Of a stretch of 64,000 bases of DNA, positions 1 through 10,665 are shown one piece after another. Source of the DNA: Frankia sp. RB7 (GTDB lineage Bacteria; Pseudomonadota; Alphaproteobacteria; Rhizobiales; Xanthobacteraceae); NCBI GenBank assembly GCA_030403585.1, contig JAUEPE010000019.1, forward strand, positions 1-64,000. Reading direction: 5' to 3'. A program made the position numbers and the translations under genes. Positions within the stretch are counted from its first letter, which is position 1. Each line of letters starts with the position of its first letter. Below the pieces are notes generated by a model that was not told the origin of the DNA, ran no database searches, and saw only the letters and a list, made by a program, of their open reading frames with translations.

Positions 1-61
1 CATGTTCGGCAAGACCGCGAAGGCGGCGGAATAGCCAGCTTTCGACAAAATACGCGACATT

Positions 62-78
62 CTGGCACGGTTGTTGCT
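62..78 (+). promoter_or_regulatory. sigma-54 (RpoN) promoter of dctA
   Basis: The bases CTGGCACGGTTGTTGCT match the sigma-54 consensus TGGCACG-N4-TTGCW throughout. The GG pair (64-65) and GC pair (76-77) are ten bases apart. Transcription should start near 89, about 30 bases before the dctA start codon. RpoN/DctD control of dctA is established in rhizobia; the activator sites would lie mostly left of the window. Confidence 0.85.
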
Positions 79-119
79 CCTTTTAACGATCAGGACGTCG
101 TTGAAACGGGGGATTTGTC

Positions 120-1439
120 ATGTCGACCATTGCCGCGGCCCCGGCCGCCGAGCGCAAGCCACTCTACACATCGCTGTTCGTTCAGGTTCTGGCCGCGCTG
201 GTTTTGGGCATTATTCTCGGCGTAGCCACGCCGGACTTTGCCATCAGCCTCAAGATCCTCAGCGACGCCTTCCTCAAGCTGATCTCGATGATCGTGGCTC
301 CGATCGTATTTTGCGTCGTCGTGCACGGCATTGCCGGTGCCGGCGACCTCAAGAAGGTCGGCCGGGTCGGCGCCAAGGCGCTGCTCTATTTCGAGGTGAT
401 GACGACCGTCGCGCTCGTGGTCGGGCTTATCTTGGCCTACGTCTTCGGCCCCGGCCACGGCATGAACATCGATCCCTCAACGCTCGACGCCAAAGCACTC
501 AACACTTATGCCGACAACGCCCACAAGCTGCAGGGCGGCGGCATCGGCTCCTTCCTGCTGAACGTGATCCCGACCACCTCGTTCGACGCATTGTCACGCA
601 ACGACGTGCTCCAGGTGCTGTTCTTCGCGGTCCTGTTCGGCGTCGGCCTCGCACTGGTCGGCGGCGAGAAGGGCAAGCTTGTCACCTCGATCATCGACGC
701 GGCCTCCACCGTGCTGTTCCGTATCATGGGGCTTATCGTCCGCGTCGCTCCACTTGGCGTGCTCGGTGCCGTCGCCTACACGGTCGGCAAGTACGGCGTC
801 GGCTCGCTGAAGCAGCTCGTTTCGCTGGTGATGCTGTTCTACGTCTCGGTCGGCATCTTCGTGCTAGGCGTGCTCGGCAGTGTGATGGCGCTCGCGGGAA
901 TCAACATCCTCAAATTCCTCTCTTACCTGCGCGAGGAATTGACCATCGCGATCGCGACTGCATCCTCCGACGCCGTGCTGCCCCAGATCATGAAGAAGCT
1001 GGAGCGCATGGGCGTGAAGGATTCCGTGGTCGGGCTCGTCATCCCGACCGGCTATTCCTTCAACCTCGACGCCTTCTCGATCTACCTCACGCTTGCCGTG
1101 GTCTTCATCGCACAGGCGACCAACACGCCGCTGTCGTTCGGCGATCTACTGCTGGTGCTCGGCGTTTCCCTGATCACGTCCAAGGGCGCCCATGGCGTGC
1201 CGGGTTCGGCGATCGTGATCCTGGCCGCAACGCTGAACGCCGTGCCGAGCATTCCCGCAATCGGCCTCGTGCTGGTGCTCTCGGTCGATTGGTTTATCGG
1301 CATGGCCCGCGCGATGGGCAACCTTATCGGCAATTGCGTTGCGACCGTGGTGGTCGCTGCCTGGGAAGGCGACCTCGACCGCGCCAAGGCGGCCAAGGTG
1401 CTCGACGGCAGCGAGCTTGTGGACGTGACAGCGGGATAG
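120..1439 (+). CDS. dctA: C4-dicarboxylate:cation symporter, DctA family
   Basis: Inner-membrane secondary carrier of the dicarboxylate/amino acid:cation symporter family, 439 residues, the usual DctA length. It has a run of hydrophobic helices and the family core, with SSDAVLPQ near residue 280, PTGYSFNLD near 310, SKGAHGVPGS near 360 and a conserved GNLIGNCVATVVVA stretch near 400. The NLD motif is followed by AF instead of the more common GT/GS, so this may be a divergent paralogue with a shifted substrate range. It imports succinate, malate or fumarate, the main carbon source of bacteroids. A sigma-54 promoter lies about 40 bases upstream. The next gene is convergent, so it is transcribed alone. 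Confidence 0.88.
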   Translation: MSTIAAAPAAERKPLYTSLFVQVLAALVLGIILGVATPDFAISLKILSDAFLKLISMIVAPIVFCVVVHGIAGAGDLKKVGRVGAKALLYFEVMTTVALVVGLILAYVFGPGHGMNIDPSTLDAKALNTYADNAHKLQGGGIGSFLLNVIPTTSFDALSRNDVLQVLFFAVLFGVGLALVGGEKGKLVTSIIDAASTVLFRIMGLIVRVAPLGVLGAVAYTVGKYGVGSLKQLVSLVMLFYVSVGIFVLGVLGSVMALAGINILKFLSYLREELTIAIATASSDAVLPQIMKKLERMGVKDSVVGLVIPTGYSFNLDAFSIYLTLAVVFIAQATNTPLSFGDLLLVLGVSLITSKGAHGVPGSAIVILAATLNAVPSIPAIGLVLVLSVDWFIGMARAMGNLIGNCVATVVVAAWEGDLDRAKAAKVLDGSELVDVTAG

Positions 1440-1450
1440 GTGCCCGCGGA

Positions 1451-2842
1451 TCAATCATTCCACTGGAGGAGCGGCGTTCCGTACGCCCTCCTCCAGACCG
1501 ACAGGAAGCGCGGAAACCAGGAATGGGCCACCGCGCCCTTATAGGCCCAGGTGCGATATTTCAGACCCCGTTCGGAGATCAGTTCCTGATAACCGCCGTG
1601 GACCTCGGTCGCGGTGCGAATGTCCTTCAATATCCCTTGCGCGCAGGCGCGGTAGGTATCGCTCCCCGCGAACTCGTCGAAGTCCAGCATGCGGTCCGCA
1701 AATTCGACGTTGAACGTCGGCCAGGACGAACGCCCCTGGTAGGCCGGCGCCGCGATCTTGTGGATCATCTTGTTGCGCGGATTATCCGCCGACACCAGGA
1801 AGTGGAACGTGCTGGGGATGCGGAAGCGCGGCTCGGCAATGATCAAATCCGTCGTGGCCGCAAACAACGCGCGCTCGTTCGCATCGCTCAGATCCCAGAA
1901 GCCGCGATGCACGCTGACAAAGTCCAGTGCGACCAGGGACACCGGCGCGCCAGCCGGTCCATCCAGCGAATGCCTGATATAGCCGTCCTTGCCGAACAGG
2001 CGGAGCAGGTCCCGCTTATGCTGCCCGAGGTCGCGCCCGAGCAGCCGCTTCAGCTCGTTCTCGTCGACTACACCGAGCTGCACGCCCCACATGAAGGTCG
2101 TGTAGACGCAGGCATTGGTGACGAAACGCCGGCGCTCGGCGCGCGTGTCCGTTGCCGCAGAGCGAGGCCCGCTGGCATCGCACAGCAAATATCTGGTCCC
2201 GTCAGCCTCGAAAGGCTCGAGCTCGCTCGCAAGCTTCAGGATCGCGCGCTTCAGATCGCCGCCGTATTCGGCCAGCAACAGACGACCGGCATGCGCGCCT
2301 TGCGACATCGCCAGATAGGACGGCGCCCTCTCCTCGGCGGAGAGCATCTGCTGGAGGCCAGCGAGAATGCCAAGCAACGTATCGGAGGGCCGCGAAAAAT
2401 AATTCACGCCGAGATACCGGCCGCGTCCCGCGGGAACGATGGTCGTCGTGACGACGTCGGTGCGAACCGCTTCCAGCAACAGCCGCACGCTCTTTTCGAG
2501 CAGGCGCGCCCGGCGCACCGCATCCTGCGCATCCATGATGGTCTCGGGATCGAGCACATCGGGATAGAACCAGGCGAAGTCGCGCGGGTAATAGGCTGAG
2601 GCGTGCGGTGCGCCCGTGACGAGGAACGCCTCGGTCACCGAAAAGGCGCTGTCCATCGAGTGCCGGTAAAGGTCCTCGATCGCCGACAGTGAATGGTGCG
2701 ACTTCCTCAGGAAACGATCACCGAGAAAATTGACCGCCTGAAGAGCGTTGGCGACAATGGTCGCCGCGACGCCTTGGTAAAATCGATCTCCGCGATGAGA
2801 CGGCAATGCAGTATCGCTATTCATTCGCGCCTGATGTCTCAT
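1451..2842 (-). CDS. conserved hypothetical protein, possible six-hairpin glycosidase-like fold
   Basis: 463 residues with no signal peptide or membrane segment. I do not recognise it as a named family. A YYPRDFAWFYPD stretch near residue 85 and aromatic, acidic-rich motifs such as the KYRTWAYKGAVAHSWFPRFL end recall alpha/alpha-barrel carbohydrate enzymes, but no catalytic pair can be assigned. ATG at 2842 or an internal ATG at 2824 (MNSD) could be the start. It converges on dctA with an 11-base gap and sits downstream of the allantoate amidohydrolase gene on the same strand. A function in ureide metabolism is not supported by its sequence. Confidence 0.6.
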   Translation of the reverse strand: MRHQARMNSDTALPSHRGDRFYQGVAATIVANALQAVNFLGDRFLRKSHHSLSAIEDLYRHSMDSAFSVTEAFLVTGAPHASAYYPRDFAWFYPDVLDPETIMDAQDAVRRARLLEKSVRLLLEAVRTDVVTTTIVPAGRGRYLGVNYFSRPSDTLLGILAGLQQMLSAEERAPSYLAMSQGAHAGRLLLAEYGGDLKRAILKLASELEPFEADGTRYLLCDASGPRSAATDTRAERRRFVTNACVYTTFMWGVQLGVVDENELKRLLGRDLGQHKRDLLRLFGKDGYIRHSLDGPAGAPVSLVALDFVSVHRGFWDLSDANERALFAATTDLIIAEPRFRIPSTFHFLVSADNPRNKMIHKIAAPAYQGRSSWPTFNVEFADRMLDFDEFAGSDTYRACAQGILKDIRTATEVHGGYQELISERGLKYRTWAYKGAVAHSWFPRFLSVWRRAYGTPLLQWND

Positions 2843-2920
2843 GATTCCGGCGATGGCCGGTCACCATTTCTGGGATGACTGATTCGTGTCTCGCCCCGAT
2901 GACATGCGGGCTCCCGACAG

Positions 2921-4210
2921 TCACTCCGCGCCGGCGCGATCCCGCGGCCTGAAATTCTCGACCACCCGCAGCAGCACCCGCGCGCCGGCATCCGCGTCCG
3001 CGAGCTCCACATGCTCTTCCGGATGATGGCTGATGCCGCCGCGGCAGCGGACGAAGATCATGCCGACGTCGGCAATGTCGATCATCGCCATGCCGTCGTG
3101 CCCTGCTCCGCTCGGCAGCTCGAAGGCAGGAAAACCTTCGGCGGCGATTGCGTGCGCGATCTGATCCTTCAGCCAGGGCGCGCAAGGTGCGGTGCGGTTC
3201 TCATGGGTGACGTCGAGCTGAAGCGCCAGTTGTCGGCGCTTTGCGATGGCCTCGATCTGCCTGACGACGTCGGCGACCGCGCGCTTGCGATGCATATCGG
3301 TCGGCGCGCGCATGTCGATGGTGAAGGATACGTCACCCGGAATCACATTGGTCGCGCCGGGCCGCGCCTGGATATAGCCGACGGTACCAACCAGGCCACC
3401 CTCGTCGGTCCGGCAAAACTGCTCGATCGCGCCAATGCATTCGGCAGCACCGCTGAGCGCGTCACGGCGCAACGCCATCGGCACGGTTCCGGCGTGACCA
3501 GCCATGCCGGTGAGCCGCGCCGCCAGCCGGGTCGCACCCGCAATCGCGGTGACGACGCCGACAGGGAGATTCTGCGCTTCCAGTACCGGCCCCTGCTCGA
3601 TGTGCAATTCAAGATAGGCGAGCAGCTCGCGCCGGGCGCGCGCGGCCGCGCCGATATGATCGGGGTCGAGGCCAAATTTAACGAGCGCGTCGCGCATCGA
3701 GACGCCGTCGCGGTCGCGCGTGTTCAGGACGCTCTCGTCGAAAGTGCCTGCCACCGCGCGGCTGCCGAGCAGGGTCGAGGCGAAGCGCACACCCTCCTCG
3801 TCGGCAAAGCCGACCACCTCGATCGCAAACGACAGGCGCTTGCCGCGGCGGTTGAGCTCGGCGACGCAGGAGATCGCCGTGATCACGCCCAACGGCCCAT
3901 CCCATTTGCCGGCATCGCGCACCGTGTCGTAATGCGAGCCAAGCATCAGGCAGGGCGCCCCCGGCCGCTCGCCTTCGTAGCGGCCGCAGACATTGCCGAT
4001 CGCATCGAGATGCGCACTCATGCCGGCTTCACGCATCCAGCCAAGGATGAGGTCCGAGGCCGTGCGCAACTCTTTCGTGAGATAGATACGGGTGAGCTTG
4101 GCGTCTTCTTCCGATATCGCCGCTAGCTCGTTGATCCGACGCACGATCTCCTCGCCGAGCGATGCATGTTGAACGGCGGTCACGGCAGTCATCCCGGTCA
4201 AGCTTTCCAT
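2921..4210 (-). CDS. allC: allantoate amidohydrolase / N-carbamoyl amino acid hydrolase (M20 family)
   Basis: Metal-dependent amidohydrolase of the M20/ArgE-like group, expected to convert allantoate to ureidoglycine with release of ammonia and CO2. Metal-binding signatures are visible: LGSHYDTVRDAGKWDG, then FADEEGVRF and LELHIEQGPVLE, with a late SGAGHDGMAM and HHPEEHV near the end. The reading frame extends to 4291, but those extra residues are Arg/Pro-rich and unlike the family. ATG at 4210 (MESLTG) or 4192 (MTAVTA) is the likelier start. N-carbamoyl-L-amino acid hydrolases share these motifs; the flanking purine genes favour allantoate. It is divergent from the first BMP importer. Confidence 0.8.
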   Translation of the reverse strand: MESLTGMTAVTAVQHASLGEEIVRRINELAAISEEDAKLTRIYLTKELRTASDLILGWMREAGMSAHLDAIGNVCGRYEGERPGAPCLMLGSHYDTVRDAGKWDGPLGVITAISCVAELNRRGKRLSFAIEVVGFADEEGVRFASTLLGSRAVAGTFDESVLNTRDRDGVSMRDALVKFGLDPDHIGAAARARRELLAYLELHIEQGPVLEAQNLPVGVVTAIAGATRLAARLTGMAGHAGTVPMALRRDALSGAAECIGAIEQFCRTDEGGLVGTVGYIQARPGATNVIPGDVSFTIDMRAPTDMHRKRAVADVVRQIEAIAKRRQLALQLDVTHENRTAPCAPWLKDQIAHAIAAEGFPAFELPSGAGHDGMAMIDIADVGMIFVRCRGGISHHPEEHVELADADAGARVLLRVVENFRPRDRAGAE

Positions 4211-4374
4211 TCTGGAGACCGCGCGGGCGGTCGCAACTCTAATCGATACAAGTTCGGTGCCAGCGAATTCAGGCGGCCGGCGCCGCCTCAAGTCAGCGCG
4301 TGGTTAGCACGAATGCGGGTGGCCGGCCGACCGCCCCAGTCCCATCATGCACACGTGAAAGCCGGTTAAGACTG

Positions 4375-4500
4375 CTTAACTACCTTGCATACAATCGGAT
4401 GATATTGCTCATAATTTAATCCGCTGATTTGCTGATCAAGATTCTTGCACCATATATACTTTATATTTTTCAAATATTTAAGAAGAAATGCCTGTTCCAT
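4375..4500. other. AT-rich intergenic block upstream of the sigma-54 promoter
   Basis: The gap between allC and the BMP importer (4211-4596) is much richer in A+T than the flanking genes, with runs such as ATATATACTTTATATTT. The block lies directly upstream of the 4506-4521 promoter, where enhancer and bending-protein sites would be expected. A TGCACC half-site at about 4446 resembles half of an NtrC dyad, but the other half is not evident. No ORF is supported. Confidence 0.5.
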
Positions 4501-4505
4501 AGCCT

Positions 4506-4521
4506 CTGGCACGAAGCTTGC
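4506..4521 (+). promoter_or_regulatory. sigma-54 promoter of purine importer operon 1
   Basis: CTGGCACGAAGCTTGC is a full match to the TGGCACG-N4-TTGC core, with GG at 4508-4509 and GC at 4520-4521. The expected transcription start near 4533 gives a leader of about 64 bases before the BMP gene. This places the importer, cysteine hydrolase and deaminase genes (4597-10469) under RpoN control, most plausibly with NtrC or another nitrogen-responsive activator. Confidence 0.85.
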
Positions 4522-4596
4522 GACATCCTATCCCGGCTCCGCCAGACCGGCGCAGCCGCGAGATTAGGGCGGTCCATCCGCCAAGGGGAGTAAGCA

Positions 4597-5709
4597 ATGG
4601 ATTTTGGCAGGATTTCACGACGTCATTTGTTGCAGGGCGGTGCCGCCCTCACCCTCGGCGCGGCGGCCGGCGCCCGCCCGGCCTTCGCGGCCGACACGAC
4701 CATCGGGTTCATCTATGTCGGCTCGCGCGACGACTACGGCTACAATCAGGCACACGCGCAGGGCGCGGCGGCGCTGAAGAAGATTCCCGGACTGAAGGTC
4801 GTCGAGGAAGAGAAGGTGCCAGAGACTGACGCGGTCGAGAAGACCATCGAGTCCATGATCAATCTCGACGGCGCCAGCCTGCTCTTCCCGACCTCGTTCG
4901 GCTACTACAATCCGCACATGATCAAAATGGCGACCAAGTACCCGAAGCTGCGCTTCGAGCACTGCGGCGGCCTGTGGAGCGACAAGGATCCGAAGAACGC
5001 CGGCAGCTACTTTGGTTATATCGATGAAGCCCAGTACATCTCCGGCATCATCGCGGGCTACACCTCCAGGAGCGGCAAGGTCGGCTTCGTTGCCGCGAAA
5101 CCGATCCCGCAGGTGCTGCGCAACATCAACGCCTTCGCGCTTGGCGCCAAGCTCGCCAATCCCAAGGCCACCACTCAGGTGATCTTTACCGGTGACTGGT
5201 CAATGCCGGTCAAGGAGGCCGAAGCCACCAACAGCCTGATCGACCAGGGCGTGGACGTGCTCACCTGCCACGTCGACGGTCCGAAGACCATGGTCGAGAA
5301 CGCGGCGCGCCGCGGCGCGTTTGTCTGCGGCTATCACGTCAACCAGTCGCCGCTGGCACCGAAGGCCTATCTGACCGGTGCGGAATGGAATTGGGAAGCG
5401 CTTTATCCGAAGTTCGTGAAGATGATCGCCGCCGGCGAGGCTATCCCGAACTTCTATCGCGGCGGCCTCAAGGAAGAGATAGTCAAGACCTCGCCCTATG
5501 GCGAAGCGGTCTCTGCCGAGGCGCGCAAGCACGCCGACGAGGTCAAGGCCAAGTTCCTGTCCGCTGACGGCTACGCCATCTTCAAGGGCGGGCTGGTCGA
5601 CAACAAGGGCAAGACGGTGATCGCGGCCGGCACCGATCGGGGCCAGAAGGATCCCGAACTCGAGAAGATGGACTATCTCGTCGAGGGCGTGATCGGAGCG
5701 ACTTCGTGA
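4597..5709 (+). CDS. BMP-family purine/nucleoside ABC importer, substrate-binding protein
   Basis: Periplasmic binding protein of the Bmp/PnrA type, 370 residues. The N terminus has a Tat-like SRRHLL motif followed by a hydrophobic stretch and an AFA cleavage site near residue 32. After that come the family features: IGFIYVGSRDDYGYN, FPTSFGY, and the EAQYISGIIAGY region near residue 150. Such proteins deliver nucleosides, purines or related ureides to the adjacent permeases. It is the first gene of an operon running to 10469, and its TGA overlaps the GTG of the next gene. Confidence 0.88.
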   Translation: MDFGRISRRHLLQGGAALTLGAAAGARPAFAADTTIGFIYVGSRDDYGYNQAHAQGAAALKKIPGLKVVEEEKVPETDAVEKTIESMINLDGASLLFPTSFGYYNPHMIKMATKYPKLRFEHCGGLWSDKDPKNAGSYFGYIDEAQYISGIIAGYTSRSGKVGFVAAKPIPQVLRNINAFALGAKLANPKATTQVIFTGDWSMPVKEAEATNSLIDQGVDVLTCHVDGPKTMVENAARRGAFVCGYHVNQSPLAPKAYLTGAEWNWEALYPKFVKMIAAGEAIPNFYRGGLKEEIVKTSPYGEAVSAEARKHADEVKAKFLSADGYAIFKGGLVDNKGKTVIAAGTDRGQKDPELEKMDYLVEGVIGATS

Positions 5710-6818
5710 CATCGGAAGCAGCGGATTCTGCCGAGGCGATCGGGGCAGTTGCCCCGGCCGCCGACCCCGGCTTTCTCCAACGCCACGGCGGCACGATTGA
5801 ATATGTCCTGATCCCGGGCGCGGCGCTCGCCGGCGCGCTCGTGGTGTTCGGCATCTTCGTCATGCTGTTCGGCAAGAACCCGCTCGACCTCTATTTCTAC
5901 ATGTACTACGGCGCCTTCGGCACCTGGTTCTCCTGGCAGAATACGCTGACGCGTGCTGCGCCCCTCATCCTCACCGCGCTCTGTACGGCGCTGCCGGCGC
6001 AACTCGGCATGGTCATCATCGGCGGCGAAGGCGCATTGCTGATCGGCGCGCTGTCGGCGACGAGCGCCGCGCTGTTGCTTCAGGGCATGCCGCCGTTTGT
6101 CGTACAGAGCGCGATGGTCATCGCCGGGGTGATCGGCGGTGGCTTGTGGATCATGCTGGCAGGCGCACTGCGGCAGTATCGCGGCGTCAACGAGACGATC
6201 TCGAGCCTGCTGCTCGTCTACATCGCCCTCGCAATCCTCAATCACCTCGTCGAGGGCATGATGCGCGACCCGGCGAGCCTCAACAAGCCATCGACCCGCG
6301 AGATCGGCGCGGCCAACATGATCGGCTCCATCCCCGGCACCGACGTGCATTGGGGCCTCGTCTTCGGCCTGATCGCCGCGGTCGCCGCCTACATCCTGAT
6401 CTATCATACCGTGTTCGGCTTCGCCGCGCGCGTTGCCGGCGGCAACATCCGCGCCGCGAAGATCGTCGGCCTCGGCGTCAGCAAGCTCATCCTCACCATC
6501 TGCTTCCTTGCCGGCGGCGCCGCAGGCCTTGCCGGCATGGTCGAGGTCGCGGCCGTGCAAGGCCGCACCAACGCCAATCTCGCTGCCGGCTATGGCTTCA
6601 CCGGCATTCTGGTTGCCTTCCTCGCGCGACAAAATCCGCTTGCGATCATTCCTGTCGCGATCCTGCTCGGCGGCATCAGCGCCAGCGGCGGCCTGTTGCA
6701 GCGCCGCCTCGGACTGCCCGATGCGTCCGTGCTGGTGCTCCAGGGCATCATCTTCGTCTTCGTGCTCGCCAGCGATGCGCTCTACGGCCGCATCGGTTTC
6801 CTGAAGGGAAAATCCTGA
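5706..6818 (+). CDS. BMP-type ABC importer permease (large subunit)
   Basis: Polytopic inner-membrane protein of 370 residues in the branched-chain/nucleoside permease superfamily. It shows about nine hydrophobic segments after a short cytoplasmic N terminus, and the coupling region around NETISSLLLVYIALAILNH. The start is a GTG inside GTGA, overlapping the stop of the binding protein, which points to translational coupling. It pairs with the 6820 permease and the 8438 ATPase to form one importer. Confidence 0.85.
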   Translation: MTSEAADSAEAIGAVAPAADPGFLQRHGGTIEYVLIPGAALAGALVVFGIFVMLFGKNPLDLYFYMYYGAFGTWFSWQNTLTRAAPLILTALCTALPAQLGMVIIGGEGALLIGALSATSAALLLQGMPPFVVQSAMVIAGVIGGGLWIMLAGALRQYRGVNETISSLLLVYIALAILNHLVEGMMRDPASLNKPSTREIGAANMIGSIPGTDVHWGLVFGLIAAVAAYILIYHTVFGFAARVAGGNIRAAKIVGLGVSKLILTICFLAGGAAGLAGMVEVAAVQGRTNANLAAGYGFTGILVAFLARQNPLAIIPVAILLGGISASGGLLQRRLGLPDASVLVLQGIIFVFVLASDALYGRIGFLKGKS

Positions 6819-6819
6819 G

Positions 6820-7746
6820 ATGGCAGACGGATCGATCGGACTCTGGACCGTCCCGCTCGCCGTGCTCGGCGGCGCCATTCGCGTCTCCACGCCCTTCCTG
6901 TTCGTGAGCCTGGGCGAATGCATCACCGAACGCTCGGGGCGCATCAATCTCGGCCTTGAAGGCACGCTGGTGATGGGCGCGATGAGCGCCTACGGCATCT
7001 CCTATCTCACGGGATCGCCCTGGTTAGGGGTGCTTGCCGCCGGTATCACCGGCGCGCTTCTGGGCGCGCTCCATGCCGGTATCTGCTCGCTGCCGCGCGT
7101 CAACGACGTCGCGGTCGGCATCGCCCTGATGCTGTTTGGCACCGGCCTCGCCTTCTATCTCGGCAAGCCGCTGATCGAACCGACTGCGCCGCGCCTGCCC
7201 GCAATCGATTTCGGCTGGTGGAGCGACATCCCGCAGCTCCGCGCCGCGCTACGGGTTAACGTCCTGTTCCTGATCGGCGTCCTGCTTGCGCCGATCCTCT
7301 ATTGGGCCTTCCGCACCACGCGCTGGGGCTTGCTCATCCGCACCGCCGGCGAGAGTTCAGACGCCGCGCGTGCGATGGGCCACTCCGTGCTGCTGATTCG
7401 CCTGCGTGCGACCATGGTCGGCGGCTTCCTTGCCGGCATCGGCGGCTCGTTCCTGTCGCTGTTCTATCCAGGCAGCTGGAACGAGGGCCTCTCCTCGGGC
7501 CAAGGCATCACGGCCGTAGCGCTCGTGATTTTCGCACGCTGGGATCCCCTGCTCTGCCTGTGGGCCTCGCTCGCCTTCGGCGGCGCCGCGGCGCTCGGCC
7601 CGGCCCTGCAATCGGTCGGCGTCACCTCCGGCTATCACCTCTTCAACGCCGCGCCCTACATCCTGACGCTGGCGATCATGATCATCACCTGCTCGCCGAA
7701 ACGCACGCTGACCGGAGCCCCGGCCGAATTGTCGATCACCCGCTAG
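6820..7746 (+). CDS. BMP-type ABC importer permease (small subunit)
   Basis: 308 residues, mostly hydrophobic. It carries the characteristic RSGRINLGLEGTLVMGA motif of the second permease in Bmp/PnrA-type and rhizobial nucleoside importers. Its ATG follows the preceding TGA by one base. It forms the transmembrane channel with the 5706 product. An equivalent subunit with the related motif RSGVLNLGVEGMM is encoded at 14992 in the second importer, so the two systems are paralogous. Confidence 0.87.
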   Translation: MADGSIGLWTVPLAVLGGAIRVSTPFLFVSLGECITERSGRINLGLEGTLVMGAMSAYGISYLTGSPWLGVLAAGITGALLGALHAGICSLPRVNDVAVGIALMLFGTGLAFYLGKPLIEPTAPRLPAIDFGWWSDIPQLRAALRVNVLFLIGVLLAPILYWAFRTTRWGLLIRTAGESSDAARAMGHSVLLIRLRATMVGGFLAGIGGSFLSLFYPGSWNEGLSSGQGITAVALVIFARWDPLLCLWASLAFGGAAALGPALQSVGVTSGYHLFNAAPYILTLAIMIITCSPKRTLTGAPAELSITR

Positions 7747-7757
7747 AGAGCGAAATC

Positions 7758-8437
7758 ATGCCCGAGCGCACTATCAAGTCCGAGCCCTATGCCTGGCCTT
7801 ACAACGGCGATCTTCGCCCGCAAAACACCGCGCTGATCATCATCGACATGCAGACCGATTTCTGCGGCATCGGTGGCTATGTCGACAAGATGGGCTATGA
7901 TCTGTCGCTCACGCGGGCGCCGATCGAGCCGATCAAGAAATTGCTCGCCGCCATGCGGAGCCAAGGCTTTCACATCATCCATACCCGCGAAGGCCACCGC
8001 CCCGATCTCTCCGATCTTCCCGCCAACAAGCGCTGGCGCTCGCGCCAGATCGGCGCCGGCATCGGCGATCCCGGTCCGTGCGGCCGCATCCTGGTGCGTG
8101 GTGAGCCCGGCTGGGACATCATCGAGGAGCTTAGCCCCCTGCCGGGTGAGCCCATCATCGACAAGCCCGGCAAGGGCTCGTTCTGCGCCACCGATCTCGA
8201 ATTGATCCTGCGCGTACGCGGCATCGAAAACATTGTTCTCACCGGCATCACCACCGACGTCTGCGTCCACACCACCATGCGCGAAGCCAACGACCGCGGC
8301 TTCGAATGCGTGCTGCTGCATGATTGTTGCGGCGCGACCGACAAGAGCAATCACGAGCACGCGCTGAAGATGATCAAGATGCAGGGCGGCGTGTTCGGTG
8401 CCGTCTCGACGTCGGATGCCTTCATCGGAGCGATTTC

Positions 8438-8441
<4 letters not shown>
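7758..8441 (+). CDS. isochorismatase-like cysteine hydrolase, biuret hydrolase-like
   Basis: 227-residue hydrolase of the isochorismatase/nicotinamidase superfamily. The catalytic triad is visible as Asp30 (IIIDMQTDF), Lys136 (IDKPGKGSF) and Cys168 (GITTDVCVHTT, with the preceding cis-peptide region). The REGHRPDLSDLP and GPCGRILVRGEPGW stretches resemble what I remember of rhizobial biuret amidohydrolase (BiuH). A ureidoacrylate (RutB-like) or other ureide role is also possible. It lies inside the importer operon, between permease and ATPase genes, and its TGA overlaps the next GTG. No allophanate hydrolase gene is nearby. The general class is secure; the substrate is inferred. Confidence 0.8.
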
Positions 8442-9970
<1,529 letters not shown>

Positions 9971-9983
9971 CCGCGGAGGCGCG

Positions 9984-10469
9984 ATGGACGGCGTATCCGA
10001 ACGCGACAAGCACTTTTTACGTCTCTCCTTCGCGGTCGCGCGCCGTTCCTTGACCCATGGCAACCATCCCTTCGGCTGCATCGTCGTCGATGCCGACGGC
10101 AGGATATTGATCGAGACCGAGAACGGCTATATGCCGGACCACGACGCCACCGCGCATGCCGAACGCCTCGCCGCCACGGAAGCCTGCCGCACGCTCAGCC
10201 GCGAAGCGCTGGCGACGGCGACGCTCTATTCCTCCGCCGAGCCCTGCGCGATGTGCGCCGGTGCGATCTACTGGGCCGGCATCGGCCGCGTGGTCTACGG
10301 CCTCAGCGAGCACCGCCTGCGCGGCGTCACCGGCAATCACCCGGAGAACCCGACGCTCGACCTGCCCTGTCGTGAGGTGTTTGCGAGCGGCCAGAGGCCG
10401 ACCGAGGTCGTCGGGCCGCTGCTCGAAGACGAGGCCGAAGCGCTGCACGACGGCGTGTGGGCGCGTTAG
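9984..10469 (+). CDS. cytidine/deoxycytidylate-type deaminase, probably guanine deaminase
   Basis: 161-residue zinc deaminase. It has HAE in ATAHAERLAATEA (zinc His and catalytic Glu) and PCAMCAGAIYWAGI (two zinc Cys), followed by VVYGLSEHRLRG. Small guanine deaminases and the tRNA adenosine deaminase TadA share this fold; its place as last gene of a purine importer operon supports guanine to xanthine. ATG at 9984 follows GGAGGC closely. The longer frame from 9909 overlaps the ATPase gene and is unlikely. It would feed the xanthine dehydrogenase encoded at 18668-22218. Confidence 0.78.
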   Translation: MDGVSERDKHFLRLSFAVARRSLTHGNHPFGCIVVDADGRILIETENGYMPDHDATAHAERLAATEACRTLSREALATATLYSSAEPCAMCAGAIYWAGIGRVVYGLSEHRLRGVTGNHPENPTLDLPCREVFASGQRPTEVVGPLLEDEAEALHDGVWAR

Positions 10470-10489
10470 ACGCCACAAACTCGGAATCG

Positions 10490-10574
10490 GGTGGGCAAAG
10501 GCGCACTTGCGCCGTGCCCACCATTGCCACTGTCGTGCACGATGGAATGGTGGGCACGCTCCGCTTTGCCTACC
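10490..10574. repeat. intergenic palindromic repeat (two stem-loops)
   Basis: GGTGGGCA...TGCCCACC arms enclose GGCGCA/TGCGCC arms at 10490-10522. A second related copy, GGTGGGCACGC...TTTGCCTACC, follows at 10549-10574. I remember GGTGGGCA-type palindromes as common dispersed repeats in Bradyrhizobium. Here they fill the gap between the deaminase gene and the porin-like gene and may act as a bidirectional transcription end. No ORF is supported in 10470-10665. Confidence 0.6.
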
Positions 10575-10665
10575 CTACGGCACCTACGCTTCCGCGCCCC
10601 AAACATGAATGGCGCCGCGCGGACATGCGCGGCGCCATCTCTGTAGCTTGGAGATCTTCAGCAGA

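Noticed and set aside
1..3. Start codon of a leftward gene at the left edge
   Set aside because: CAT at 1-3 could be an ATG on the minus strand, but nothing of the gene is inside the window.
71..2599. Very long rightward frame overlapping dctA and the next gene
   Set aside because: Arg-rich low-complexity product, antisense or out of frame with clear family members; an artefact of high GC.
4430..4450. IHF site (GATCAAGATTCTTG) near importer 1
   Set aside because: First base and the TTR part do not match the consensus; AT richness alone explains the similarity.
5673..6965. 430-codon leftward frame opposite the permease
   Set aside because: No hydrophobic segments or motifs; the opposite strand encodes a clear permease with coupled overlaps.
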